From Methylobacterium cerastii (GTDB lineage: Bacteria; Pseudomonadota; Alphaproteobacteria; Rhizobiales; Beijerinckiaceae), in assembly GCF_022179125.1 (NCBI RefSeq), contig NZ_BPQG01000034.1, positions 1 through 64,000 on the forward strand: DNA of 64,000 nt, in the 5' to 3' direction. Below the pieces are notes generated by a model, which saw only the letters and a list, made by a program, of their open reading frames with translations, made no database searches and was not told the DNA's origin. Positions 17,289 to 24,162 of this stretch are shown one piece after another; the stretch's first letter is position 1; each line of letters starts with the position of its first letter. A program made the position numbers and the translations under genes.

Positions 17289-18218
17289 ATGCACACGCGC
17301 CGCCTCGCCCTCTCCGCCGCCCTCGTCCTTTCGTCGGCCCTCGCTTCGCCCGCCCACGCACAGGACAAGGGGACCCTCAACCCCAAACCCCTGCCGCCGC
17401 TGGAGAATCCCGACGCGCCCTCGACGCCGGCCAAGGCGCTGTTCGGGCGGGTGACCGGCCCGGCCTCCGGCCCCGCCCACGCCTACGGCTCCTACGCCAA
17501 GGGCTGTTTCTCGGGCGGCGCGGCGCTGCCGATCGACGGGGCGACGTGGCAGGTGATGCGCCTGTCGCGCAACCGGAACTGGGGCACGCCCTACCTCGTC
17601 GACTTCCTGGAGCGGCTGGCGGCCAAGGCGCCGCGGGTCGGCTGGCCGGGCCTGCTCGTCGGCGACATGTCGCAGCCGCGCGGCGGTCCGATGCTCACCG
17701 GCCACGCCTCGCACCAGCTCGGGCTCGACGCCGACGTGTGGCTCACCCCGATGCCGGACCGGCGCATGACGCGGGCGGAGCGCGAGGAGACCTCGGCCAC
17801 CGACATGGTGCGGCCCGACCGCCTCGACATCGACCCCGACACCTGGACGCCGGAGCGGCTGAGCCTGATCCGCCTCACCGCCGAGCAGCCGGAGGTGGCG
17901 CGCATCTTCGTCAACCCGGCGATCAAGAAGGCCCTGTGCCGGGAGGCGGACGGCAGCCGCGGCTGGCTGCGCAAGGTGCGCCCGATGTACGGGCACAATT
18001 ACCACTACCATATCCGCCTCGCCTGCCCGGACGGTCAGGATTCCTGCGGCGACCAGGCCGCCCCGCCGCCCGGCGACGGCTGCGGCGAGGAGCTCGCCTA
18101 CTGGTTCAGCGACGCGATCCTCCACCCCCGCCCCCCGAAGACCAAGCCGAAGCCACGCCCGCCGATGACCATGGCGGCCCTGCCGGCCGAGTGCCGGATG
18201 GTGCTGAAGGCGCGCTGA
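17289..18218 (+). CDS. mepA: Penicillin-insensitive murein endopeptidase
   Basis: The 309-aa protein has a signal peptide (ending SPAHAQ, about residue 25) and the MepA metallopeptidase pattern: GDMSQPRGGPMLTGHASHQL with GLDADVW (zinc-binding His and Asp) and, later, YGHNYHYHIRLACP (HxH motif). The enzyme cleaves D-alanyl-meso-diaminopimelyl cross-links of peptidoglycan in the periplasm and is not inhibited by penicillin. The C-terminal Pro/Lys-rich tail (PRPPKTKPKPRPP) precedes the final 20 residues. It is divergent from the PRC-barrel gene with 118 bases between. Confidence 0.93.
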   Translation: MHTRRLALSAALVLSSALASPAHAQDKGTLNPKPLPPLENPDAPSTPAKALFGRVTGPASGPAHAYGSYAKGCFSGGAALPIDGATWQVMRLSRNRNWGTPYLVDFLERLAAKAPRVGWPGLLVGDMSQPRGGPMLTGHASHQLGLDADVWLTPMPDRRMTRAEREETSATDMVRPDRLDIDPDTWTPERLSLIRLTAEQPEVARIFVNPAIKKALCREADGSRGWLRKVRPMYGHNYHYHIRLACPDGQDSCGDQAAPPPGDGCGEELAYWFSDAILHPRPPKTKPKPRPPMTMAALPAECRMVLKAR

Positions 18219-18260
18219 AGGCGAAGGTTCGCAGGCGGACGGCGCACGCCATCACCCCAC

Positions 18261-18293
18261 CCTGAGGTGCGGACGCGAAGCGGGCGCCTCAGG
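18261..18293. terminator. Stem-loop between convergent genes
   Basis: Arms CCTGAGGTGC (18261-18270) and GCGCCTCAGG (18284-18293) pair over ten bases with one mismatch. The flanks (CACCCCAC and GTGGTGGTG) could extend the stem. It lies 42 bases after mepA and 41 bases after the convergent 98-aa gene, so it may serve both. The sequence resembles a repeat common in related genomes. Confidence 0.6.
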
Positions 18294-18334
18294 ATGTGGT
18301 GGTGGGTTGGACGATGGGTCGGCGGCCCGTCGGA

Positions 18335-18631
18335 TTACGAAAGCCCCTCTCCCGGCGTCGGCTCGGCCGCGGCGGCGCCGGGCTCCGGGGCGGGGGCGGG
18401 CGGCGCGGCCGGGGGCTGGTCGACGAGAGTGCCGATCAGGTCGAGGAGCGCCCGGTGCTCGGGGCCGCCGGCGCCGGCGCGCAGGAAGGCGCCGACGGGG
18501 GTCTCGGAGGTGCGGCCGCCGGACGACGCGTTCGGCTCGTGCAGGATGGCGACCTCGGCGCCGTCCGCGCGGCGGAGCCACCAGCGGTCGCCGTTCTCGC
18601 TGGCGTGGATCAGGCGTCGATCGGTCTTCAT
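18335..18631 (-). CDS. Conserved hypothetical protein (98 aa)
   Basis: From ATG 18631 the product begins MKTDRRLIHASENGDRWWLR and continues RADGAEVAILHEPNASSGGR, a small compact domain, then a helix (HRALLDLIGTLV) and a Pro/Ala-rich tail from about residue 72. The composition is protein-like and the start is the only ATG. The family is not recognised. It follows the LysR gene on the same strand by 62 bases, so it may share its transcript. Confidence 0.6.
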   Translation of the reverse strand: MKTDRRLIHASENGDRWWLRRADGAEVAILHEPNASSGGRTSETPVGAFLRAGAGGPEHRALLDLIGTLVDQPPAAPPAPAPEPGAAAAEPTPGEGLS

Positions 18632-18693
18632 GGGGGCGCTGTCCTGGTTGGCACGGACGGAGAAGTCGGCGGGCGCGGTTTCGCTCCCGTACC

Positions 18694-19596
18694 TCAGGCG
18701 CCTGCCTGCCGCCGGTCGAGGCTGTGGGTGAGCTGGTCTGCGAACTTCGCCGCCGCGACGGAGAGCAGGCGCCCGCGCAGCTGCCCGAGGATCATCACCA
18801 TCGGGTCGAGGTCGCGCGCGTCGATCGGGCGGCTGGCGAGGCGCGGGTCGTCGGGGATGCCGCTCGGCACCTGGAGGCTCACGGCCTCCTCGCGCAGAAC
18901 GAGGTTGCGCAGGAACTCGAGCGAGCTCGACTCGACCCCCGGCCCGAGCGGCACGCCCTTCCGCGCCAGGGCCTGCTCCAGGTGTAGGCGGATCGCCAGC
19001 GACCGGTCGGGCAGGGCCATCGCATGGGCGAGGCAGTCGCGCAGGCGCACCGGCCCGGCCTCCCGGGCGAGGGGATGGCCGGCCCGCATCAGCGCGCAGA
19101 GCGGCTGGCGGCAGGAATACAGCACGTGCAGGTCGGCGGAGGGCGGCGGCTGCAACACCAGGGCTAGGTCGGCCTCGAAGGCGGTCAGCGCCGCCACCGC
19201 CTGGACGTGGTCGCGCACCTGCACCGTGAACCCGACCTGCGGAAACCGCTCGCGGTAGGCCTGGACCTCCTCCGGCACCACCTGCGTGACGAAGGCCTGG
19301 CTGCAGGCCAGCGCCACGTGCCCGCGCCGGACCCCGGAGAGGTCGGCGATCTGCGAGCGCACACGCTCGAGGTCGGCGAGCTGGTCGCGCACGTGCCGGA
19401 CCAGCAGCTCGCCGGCCGCGTTGAGCCGCATCCCCTGCGCCAGCCGCTCGAAGATCGGCGTGCCGAGTTCGTACTCGATGTCCTGGACTTGGCGCGTCAG
19501 CGCCGAGGGGGCGATGTTGAGGCGCTCGGCCGCCCGGCGGATCGAGCCGCTGCGGGCGATTTCGGCGATGCAGGCCAGCGTCCGGGTGTGCTTCAT
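18694..19596 (-). CDS. LysR-family transcriptional regulator
   Basis: The 300-aa product has the winged helix-turn-helix at residues 1-60 (GSIRRAAERLNIAPSALTRQ with VQDIEYELGTPIFERL) and a periplasmic-binding-like effector domain from about residue 90. It is divergent from the ABC/deacetylase/allophanate hydrolase operon, with a LysR-type palindrome (19654-19672) between them, and is therefore the likely activator of that operon and its own repressor. The inducer is unknown; a ureide or pyrimidine breakdown intermediate is plausible. ATG 19596 starts the DNA-binding domain directly. Confidence 0.9.
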   Translation of the reverse strand: MKHTRTLACIAEIARSGSIRRAAERLNIAPSALTRQVQDIEYELGTPIFERLAQGMRLNAAGELLVRHVRDQLADLERVRSQIADLSGVRRGHVALACSQAFVTQVVPEEVQAYRERFPQVGFTVQVRDHVQAVAALTAFEADLALVLQPPPSADLHVLYSCRQPLCALMRAGHPLAREAGPVRLRDCLAHAMALPDRSLAIRLHLEQALARKGVPLGPGVESSSLEFLRNLVLREEAVSLQVPSGIPDDPRLASRPIDARDLDPMVMILGQLRGRLLSVAAAKFADQLTHSLDRRQAGA

Positions 19597-19653
19597 CGCA
19601 GATCCCCGCCTCGGGCGCGCTTCGGACGGCCCATACCAACCAGCTAGACCGCC

Positions 19654-19672
19654 TGTTGCCGAAATCGCAACA
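19654..19672. promoter_or_regulatory. Candidate LysR-type binding site (T-N11-A palindrome)
   Basis: TGTTGC (19654-19659) and GCAACA (19667-19672) are perfect inverted repeats around seven bases and contain the T-N11-A core of LysR sites. A second, weaker GTT-AGC-AAC lies at about 19695-19703. The position between the divergent LysR gene and the operon it probably controls supports this call. Confidence 0.65.
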
Positions 19673-19766
19673 GCCCCATCCCGATTGAGCACTCGTTAGC
19701 AACGGCAGGGGGATCTACGCTTCGTACCGTCGCCGTTCCCCGCCTCGCCGGCCTCGGAGTGAAGCC

Positions 19767-20711
19767 ATGATCGCCCGCCGCACCCTCCTTGCCGGCCTCG
19801 GGGCCGGGCTCGTCTCGGCGCCCTTCGTGGCCCGCGCCGCCGCGCCGGTGACGATCCGCATGGGCTCGCTCAAGCTGATCCATTCGATCGCGCCATACTT
19901 CTACGAGCGCTTTACGCCGGCTGGCTACGTGGTCGAGGTGATCCCGTTCGAGAGCCCGACCGAGTGCAAGAACGCGGTGGTCACCAAGTCGGTGGATTTC
20001 GGCACCTTCGGCATCGCCTCGGCGACCCTGGGCGCGGCCGCCGGCGAGCCGCTAACGGTGATCGCCTCGACCTGCAACGGCGGCATGGCGATCATCTCCA
20101 AGAAGGATTCCGACGTCCGCGCGGTCAAGGACCTCAGGGGCAAGCGCGTCGCCCTGTGGCCCGGCTCGACGCAGGAGGTGTTCGCCCTCGAGCGCATGCG
20201 CATGGAGGGGCTCTCGATCAAGGACATCGTGCCGGTGCGCATCTCGTTCTCGGAGATGCACATCGCCTTGGCGCGCGGCGACATCGACGCCTATGTCGGC
20301 GCCGAGCCGGCCCCCGGCGTCAGCCTGTCGAGCGGCGTCGGCCAGCTCGTCGAGTACCCCTACGGCACCGAAATGGGCTCGCTCAACATGGTGTTCGGCA
20401 CCCATCGCGACACGATCGCGGGCAAGCCCGACCTCGTCCGCACCATGCTGGAAATCCACCGCAAGGGCACCGAGTTCGCCGCCAAGAACCGCGACGCGAT
20501 GATCGACATGGCGGTGATGAAGCTCGGCCAGAAGCGAGAGGCTTTGGTGGTCTCGGCTCCCAACGTCGACCTGACGTGGAAGCTCGGCCCGGACGAGGTG
20601 AAGAAGGCCGAGGCCTACGCCCGGCACATGCTCGCCCTCAAGCAGATCAAGCGCCTGCCGGAGCCGGGCTTCGTCGACACCACGTTCGTCGACGCGATGC
20701 GGGACGCGTGA
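19767..20711 (+). CDS. ABC transporter substrate-binding protein (nitrate/sulfonate/thiamine-precursor type)
   Basis: The 314-aa protein has a twin-arginine-like signal (MIARRTLLAGLGAGLVSAPF) and the NMT1/SsuA fold: RMGSLKLIHSIAPYFYERF, then DLRGKRVALWPGSTQEVFAL (about residues 122-141) and DIDAYVGAEPAPGVSLS. It binds a small substrate in the periplasm for the permease and ATPase encoded next. This fold is used for aromatic or heterocyclic nitrogen compounds as well as sulfonates. It is the first gene of the operon, 170 bases from the LysR start. Confidence 0.9.
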   Translation: MIARRTLLAGLGAGLVSAPFVARAAAPVTIRMGSLKLIHSIAPYFYERFTPAGYVVEVIPFESPTECKNAVVTKSVDFGTFGIASATLGAAAGEPLTVIASTCNGGMAIISKKDSDVRAVKDLRGKRVALWPGSTQEVFALERMRMEGLSIKDIVPVRISFSEMHIALARGDIDAYVGAEPAPGVSLSSGVGQLVEYPYGTEMGSLNMVFGTHRDTIAGKPDLVRTMLEIHRKGTEFAAKNRDAMIDMAVMKLGQKREALVVSAPNVDLTWKLGPDEVKKAEAYARHMLALKQIKRLPEPGFVDTTFVDAMRDA

Positions 20712-20712
20712 C

Positions 20713-21606
20713 ATGAGCGCGACGACGGCGACGGAGGCGGACGTGGCCGCCGCGGGCGACGCGGCGCTCCCCCTCTCCCGCACCGGAGAGGGCACCCGCG
20801 TTCCACGCCGTCGCACCAAGGACATCCTGCAGCGCATCAAGGGCGCCGCCCTCGCGCTGGCCCTGCCCCTCGCGCTCGCCCTCGTCTGGCACCTCGCCAC
20901 GGTCGGGAAACCCTACAGCCTGATCCCGCCGCCGGCCGAGGTCTGGACCGAGATGCGCGACCTCGCCGTCGGCGGCGTCAACGACGACGCGTTCAGCGGC
21001 ACGCTGTGGACGCATCTCGCGGCTTCGCTCGCCCGCGTCTTCGGCGGGTTCGCGCTCGCGGCGGCAGCCGCCCTGCCGCTCGGGCTGTTGATCGGCCGGG
21101 TGCCGCTGATGCGGGCGCTCCTCGACCCGACCTTTCAGATCCTGCGGCCGGTGCCCGTCACCGCCTGGCTGCCGCTGGCGATGATCCTGTTCGGGCTCGG
21201 GCCGCGCTCAGCCTACTTCCTGGTGTTCCTCGGAGCGTTCTACCCGATCCTCGTCAACACGATCTTCGGCGTGCGCGCGGTCGAGCCCCGGCTGTTCGAG
21301 GCCGCCGCCATGCTCGGCTGCACCGGCCCGGCACAGTTCGCCCGCGTGGTTCTGCCCGCCGCCCTCCCATCGATCTTCAGCGGGTTGCGCCTCGGCCTCG
21401 GCTTCGCCTGGGTGGTCATCGTCGTCGGCGAGATGACCGGCGTCCAGACGGGCCTCGGCGCGATCATCATGGAGGCGCGCCAGCTCTCGCGCACCGAGAT
21501 CGTCATCTGCGGCATGGTGGTGATCGGCGTCGCCGGGTTCATCTCCGACCGGATCGTCATGGAGATCGGTCGCCGCCTGCTCTCGTGGAGCCCCGCGCAT
21601 GGTTGA
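20713..21606 (+). CDS. ABC transporter permease (SsuC/TauC/ThiX-like)
   Basis: The 297-aa protein has about six membrane spans and the EAA loop (EAAAMLGCTGPAQFARVVLP, about residues 196-215), which contacts the ATPase. ATG 20713 starts one base after the previous stop. The first 38 residues are unusual: they include LPLSRTGEGTRVP, encoded by the palindrome at 20771-20792, and are polar, before the first hydrophobic helix ([16 protein letters not shown]). Family members usually start near that helix, so this N-terminal extension looks acquired. Confidence 0.92.
   Translation: MSATTATEADVAAAGDAALPLSRTGEGTRVPRRRTKDILQRIKGAALALALPLALALVWHLATVGKPYSLIPPPAEVWTEMRDLAVGGVNDDAFSGTLWTHLAASLARVFGGFALAAAAALPLGLLIGRVPLMRALLDPTFQILRPVPVTAWLPLAMILFGLGPRSAYFLVFLGAFYPILVNTIFGVRAVEPRLFEAAAMLGCTGPAQFARVVLPAALPSIFSGLRLGLGFAWVVIVVGEMTGVQTGLGAIIMEARQLSRTEIVICGMVVIGVAGFISDRIVMEIGRRLLSWSPAHG
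20771..20792. repeat. Short palindrome inside a permease reading frame
   Basis: CCCTCTCC (20771-20778) and GGAGAGGG (20785-20792) are perfect inverted repeats with a six-base loop. The same kind of CCCTCTCC/GGAGAGGG hairpin is usual between genes in this genome type (a related one is at 46338-46358). Here it is translated in frame as PLSRTGEG in the permease N-terminus. Confidence 0.65.
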
Positions 21607-21611
21607 ATCCG

Positions 21612-22391
21612 ATGGCTGATCCAACGATCCCGATCGTCGATGTCCGCGACGTCTCGAAGACCTACCTGTCGCAGGGGCGCCGGACCGAGGCCCTGCGCGG
21701 CGCCAACCTCACCGTCCAGCGCGGCGAGTTCGTCTGCCTTCTCGGGGCGTCGGGCTGCGGCAAGTCCACCCTGCTGCGGATCGTGGCCGGCTTCGAGGCC
21801 ACCACCGCCGGCGAAGCGCTGATGTGGGGCAAGCCGATCCCCGGACCCGGCCCGAGCCGGGGCATGGTGTTCCAGGATTACGGCCTGTTCCCGTGGTTGA
21901 CCGTCCGCGACAACATCGGCTTCGGCCCGAACTCGCGCGGCCGCCCCGCCGCGGAGGTGCGCGAGACAGCCGCGCGCTACATCGACCTCGTCGGCCTGGG
22001 CCAATTCGCCGACGCCTACCCGCACCAGCTCTCGGGCGGCATGAAGCAGCGCGTGGCCATCGCCCGCGTGCTCGCCAACGAGGCCGAAGTGGTGCTGATG
22101 GACGAGCCGTTCGGGGCGCTGGACGCGATGACCCGCGAGCGGCTGCAGGACGAATTGCTCGAGCTCTGGAGCCGAACCGGCCTCACGGTGCTGTTCGTGA
22201 CGCACGCCATCGAGGAGGCGATCGTGCTCGCCGACCGCATCGTGCTGATGTCCCCCGGCCCCGGCCGGATCGAGGCGGTGCACACGGTCGACCTCCCCCG
22301 CCGCCGCGACGTCTCGAGCCCCGCCTTCAACGACGTTCGCCGCATGCTCTCGGCTCAGCTCCACAGCCACCACGCGCCGAAGGCCGCATGA
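21612..22391 (+). CDS. ABC transporter ATP-binding protein (SsuB/TauB/ThiZ-like)
   Basis: The 259-aa ATPase has Walker [10 protein letters not shown] (about residues 45-53), the Q-loop in GMVFQDYGLFPWLTV, signature LSGGMKQRVAIARVL, Walker B VVLMDEPFGALDA and the switch histidine in LFVTHAIEEA. It powers the importer formed with the preceding permease and binding protein. ATG 21612 follows the permease stop by five bases; its own stop overlaps the next start (ATGA). Confidence 0.95.
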   Translation: MADPTIPIVDVRDVSKTYLSQGRRTEALRGANLTVQRGEFVCLLGASGCGKSTLLRIVAGFEATTAGEALMWGKPIPGPGPSRGMVFQDYGLFPWLTVRDNIGFGPNSRGRPAAEVRETAARYIDLVGLGQFADAYPHQLSGGMKQRVAIARVLANEAEVVLMDEPFGALDAMTRERLQDELLELWSRTGLTVLFVTHAIEEAIVLADRIVLMSPGPGRIEAVHTVDLPRRRDVSSPAFNDVRRMLSAQLHSHHAPKAA

Positions 22392-23305
22392 GCGAAATTC
22401 CGCGCACCGACCGGCGTCGGCCGGAAAACCGCCTCGCCTATCGTGCCGCGATCGACCGGCCGCGCCTCGCACTGCCCGGGGCCAAGGCCGTCGCGGTCTG
22501 GCCGGTGGTCAATGTCGAGCACTGGCTGATCGACCATCCGATGCCGCGCCAGATCCTGGTGCCCCCGACCGCGGCCACCCTGCTGCCGGACGTGCCCAAC
22601 TGGGCGTGGCATGAATACGGGATGCGCGTCGGCTTCTGGCGCTTCCTCGAAGCTTTCGCAGTGCGCGGCATCCGGCCGACCCTGTCGATCAACGGCTCGG
22701 TCTGCACCGCCTATCCGCGGGTCGCAGCCGCCGCGCACGCAGCCGGCTGGGAGTTCATGGCCCACGGCTTCGAGCAGGTTCCGACCCACCGGATCGAGGA
22801 CCAGCCCGGGATGATCGCCCGCACCGTCGCCGCGATCCGCGATCTCACCGGCGCGGCGCCGCGAGGCTGGCTCGGGCCGGGCCTCACCGAGACGCTGGAC
22901 ACCCCAGACCACCTCAAGGCGGCAGGCATCGAATATGTCGGCGACTTCGTGGTCGACGATCGGCCCGCGCGCATCGCTACCGCGCACGGGCCGCTGGTGG
23001 CGATGCCCTATTCGGTGGAGCTGAACGACATCCCGCTGCTCGCGATCCAGCATCATCGCGCCGACGAGTTCGTGGAGCGGGCGCTGGCGCAGTGCGACCG
23101 CCTCGCCCGGGAAGCTGTCGGCGACGGGCCGCTGTCGGGCGCGAAGATCATGAGCTTCGCCATCCACCCCTACATCACCGGGGTGCCCCACCGCATCGGG
23201 CTGCTCGAACGCCTGCTCGACGCGCTGCTCGCCCGGCCGGACGTGGTGTTCCTGCAGGGCGGCGAGCTGCTCGACTGGTACCTGGGGACCGGCGACGATG
23301 CCTGA
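22388..23305 (+). CDS. Polysaccharide deacetylase / PuuE-like allantoinase family hydrolase
   Basis: The 305-aa product belongs to the NodB-fold deacetylases. It has VWPVVNVEHW near residue 38, SINGSVCTAYPRVAAAAHAA, EFMAHGFEQ (about 120-128), GWLGPGLTET and a late IHPYITGVPHR. Relatives include PuuE, which opens the allantoin ring, and other cyclic-amide hydrolases. The usual NodB metal motif is only partly kept, as in the PuuE group. The start overlaps the ATPase stop by four bases. In this operon a ring-opening or deformylating step on an imported ureide is the best guess. Confidence 0.8.
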   Translation: MSEIPRTDRRRPENRLAYRAAIDRPRLALPGAKAVAVWPVVNVEHWLIDHPMPRQILVPPTAATLLPDVPNWAWHEYGMRVGFWRFLEAFAVRGIRPTLSINGSVCTAYPRVAAAAHAAGWEFMAHGFEQVPTHRIEDQPGMIARTVAAIRDLTGAAPRGWLGPGLTETLDTPDHLKAAGIEYVGDFVVDDRPARIATAHGPLVAMPYSVELNDIPLLAIQHHRADEFVERALAQCDRLAREAVGDGPLSGAKIMSFAIHPYITGVPHRIGLLERLLDALLARPDVVFLQGGELLDWYLGTGDDA

Positions 23306-24113
23306 GACGATGGATTGGCGAGACCTCGACCGCGCGGACTTGAGCCGGGCCTACGACAATTCCGGCGCGGTGGCCGACAGCGCCGCGATCGTCGCCGGCT
23401 GGCGGACGCGCAGCGCCGCGTTCCGCGAGGCCCAAGTCGACGCGCTCGACCTCGCCTACGGGCAGGGTGAGCGCCAGCGCATCGACGTGTTCCGCTGCGG
23501 CCGGCCGAGCGCGCCGATGCTGGCCTTCGTCCACGGCGGCTACTGGCAGCGCAACGATCGGCGCGGCTTCTCCTGCATGGCCGAGGGGCCGCTGGCGCGC
23601 GGCCTCGACGTGGCGCTCGTCGGCTACACCCTGGCGCCGGAGGCGCGCCTGACGGACATCGTCGCGGAAGCCCGCGCCGCGCTGGCGCTGCTGCGGGCCG
23701 AGGGCGGCGGGCGCCGGCTCGTGGTCTCGGGCTGGTCGGCCGGCGGGCACCTGGCCGCCGCGGTCGCCGACGCGGCCGACGCGGCCCTCGCGATCAGCGG
23801 CATCTTCGACCTCGCGCCGATCGCCGGCACGACCCTGAACGACGCGCTGGCCCTCTCCACCGAAGAGATCGAGACGCTCTCGCCGGTCCGCCACCTCCGC
23901 CCGGGCACGCCGCCCGTCGCGGTGATGTACGGCGGCGACGAGCTTTTCGAACTTCGCCGCCAATCGGACGCCTACCACGCCGCCCGCGGCGCCGCGGGGC
24001 TGGACGGGCCGCTGATCCCGGTGCCGGGCGCCAACCACTTCACCGTGCTCGACGCGCTGATCGACCCCGAGGGCGTCATCAGCCGCACGGCCGCGCGGCT
24101 CGCCGGATTGTAG
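23298..24113 (+). CDS. Alpha/beta hydrolase, arylformamidase-like
   Basis: The 271-aa protein has the oxyanion motif HGGYW (residues 79-83), the nucleophile elbow GWSAGG with Ser147, an acid residue near MYGGDELFELRRQS and the catalytic His in PGANHFTVLD. HGGYW with GWSAGG is typical of kynurenine formamidase-like and carboxylesterase-type members of the hormone-sensitive-lipase branch. It overlaps the deacetylase gene by eight bases. A hydrolysis of an N-formyl or amide bond in the same pathway is likely; the substrate is not known. Confidence 0.85.
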   Translation: MPETMDWRDLDRADLSRAYDNSGAVADSAAIVAGWRTRSAAFREAQVDALDLAYGQGERQRIDVFRCGRPSAPMLAFVHGGYWQRNDRRGFSCMAEGPLARGLDVALVGYTLAPEARLTDIVAEARAALALLRAEGGGRRLVVSGWSAGGHLAAAVADAADAALAISGIFDLAPIAGTTLNDALALSTEEIETLSPVRHLRPGTPPVAVMYGGDELFELRRQSDAYHAARGAAGLDGPLIPVPGANHFTVLDALIDPEGVISRTAARLAGL

Positions 24114-24162
24114 GCCCCGACACGAGGCCCCTTCCCATCAGATCGACCCGACGAGACGCGCC

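Noticed and set aside
18335-19702. Long minus-strand frame covering the LysR gene and the 98-aa gene
   Set aside because: Its upstream part is an Arg/Pro/Ala-rich out-of-frame shadow of the LysR gene; only the last 98 codons are protein-like.
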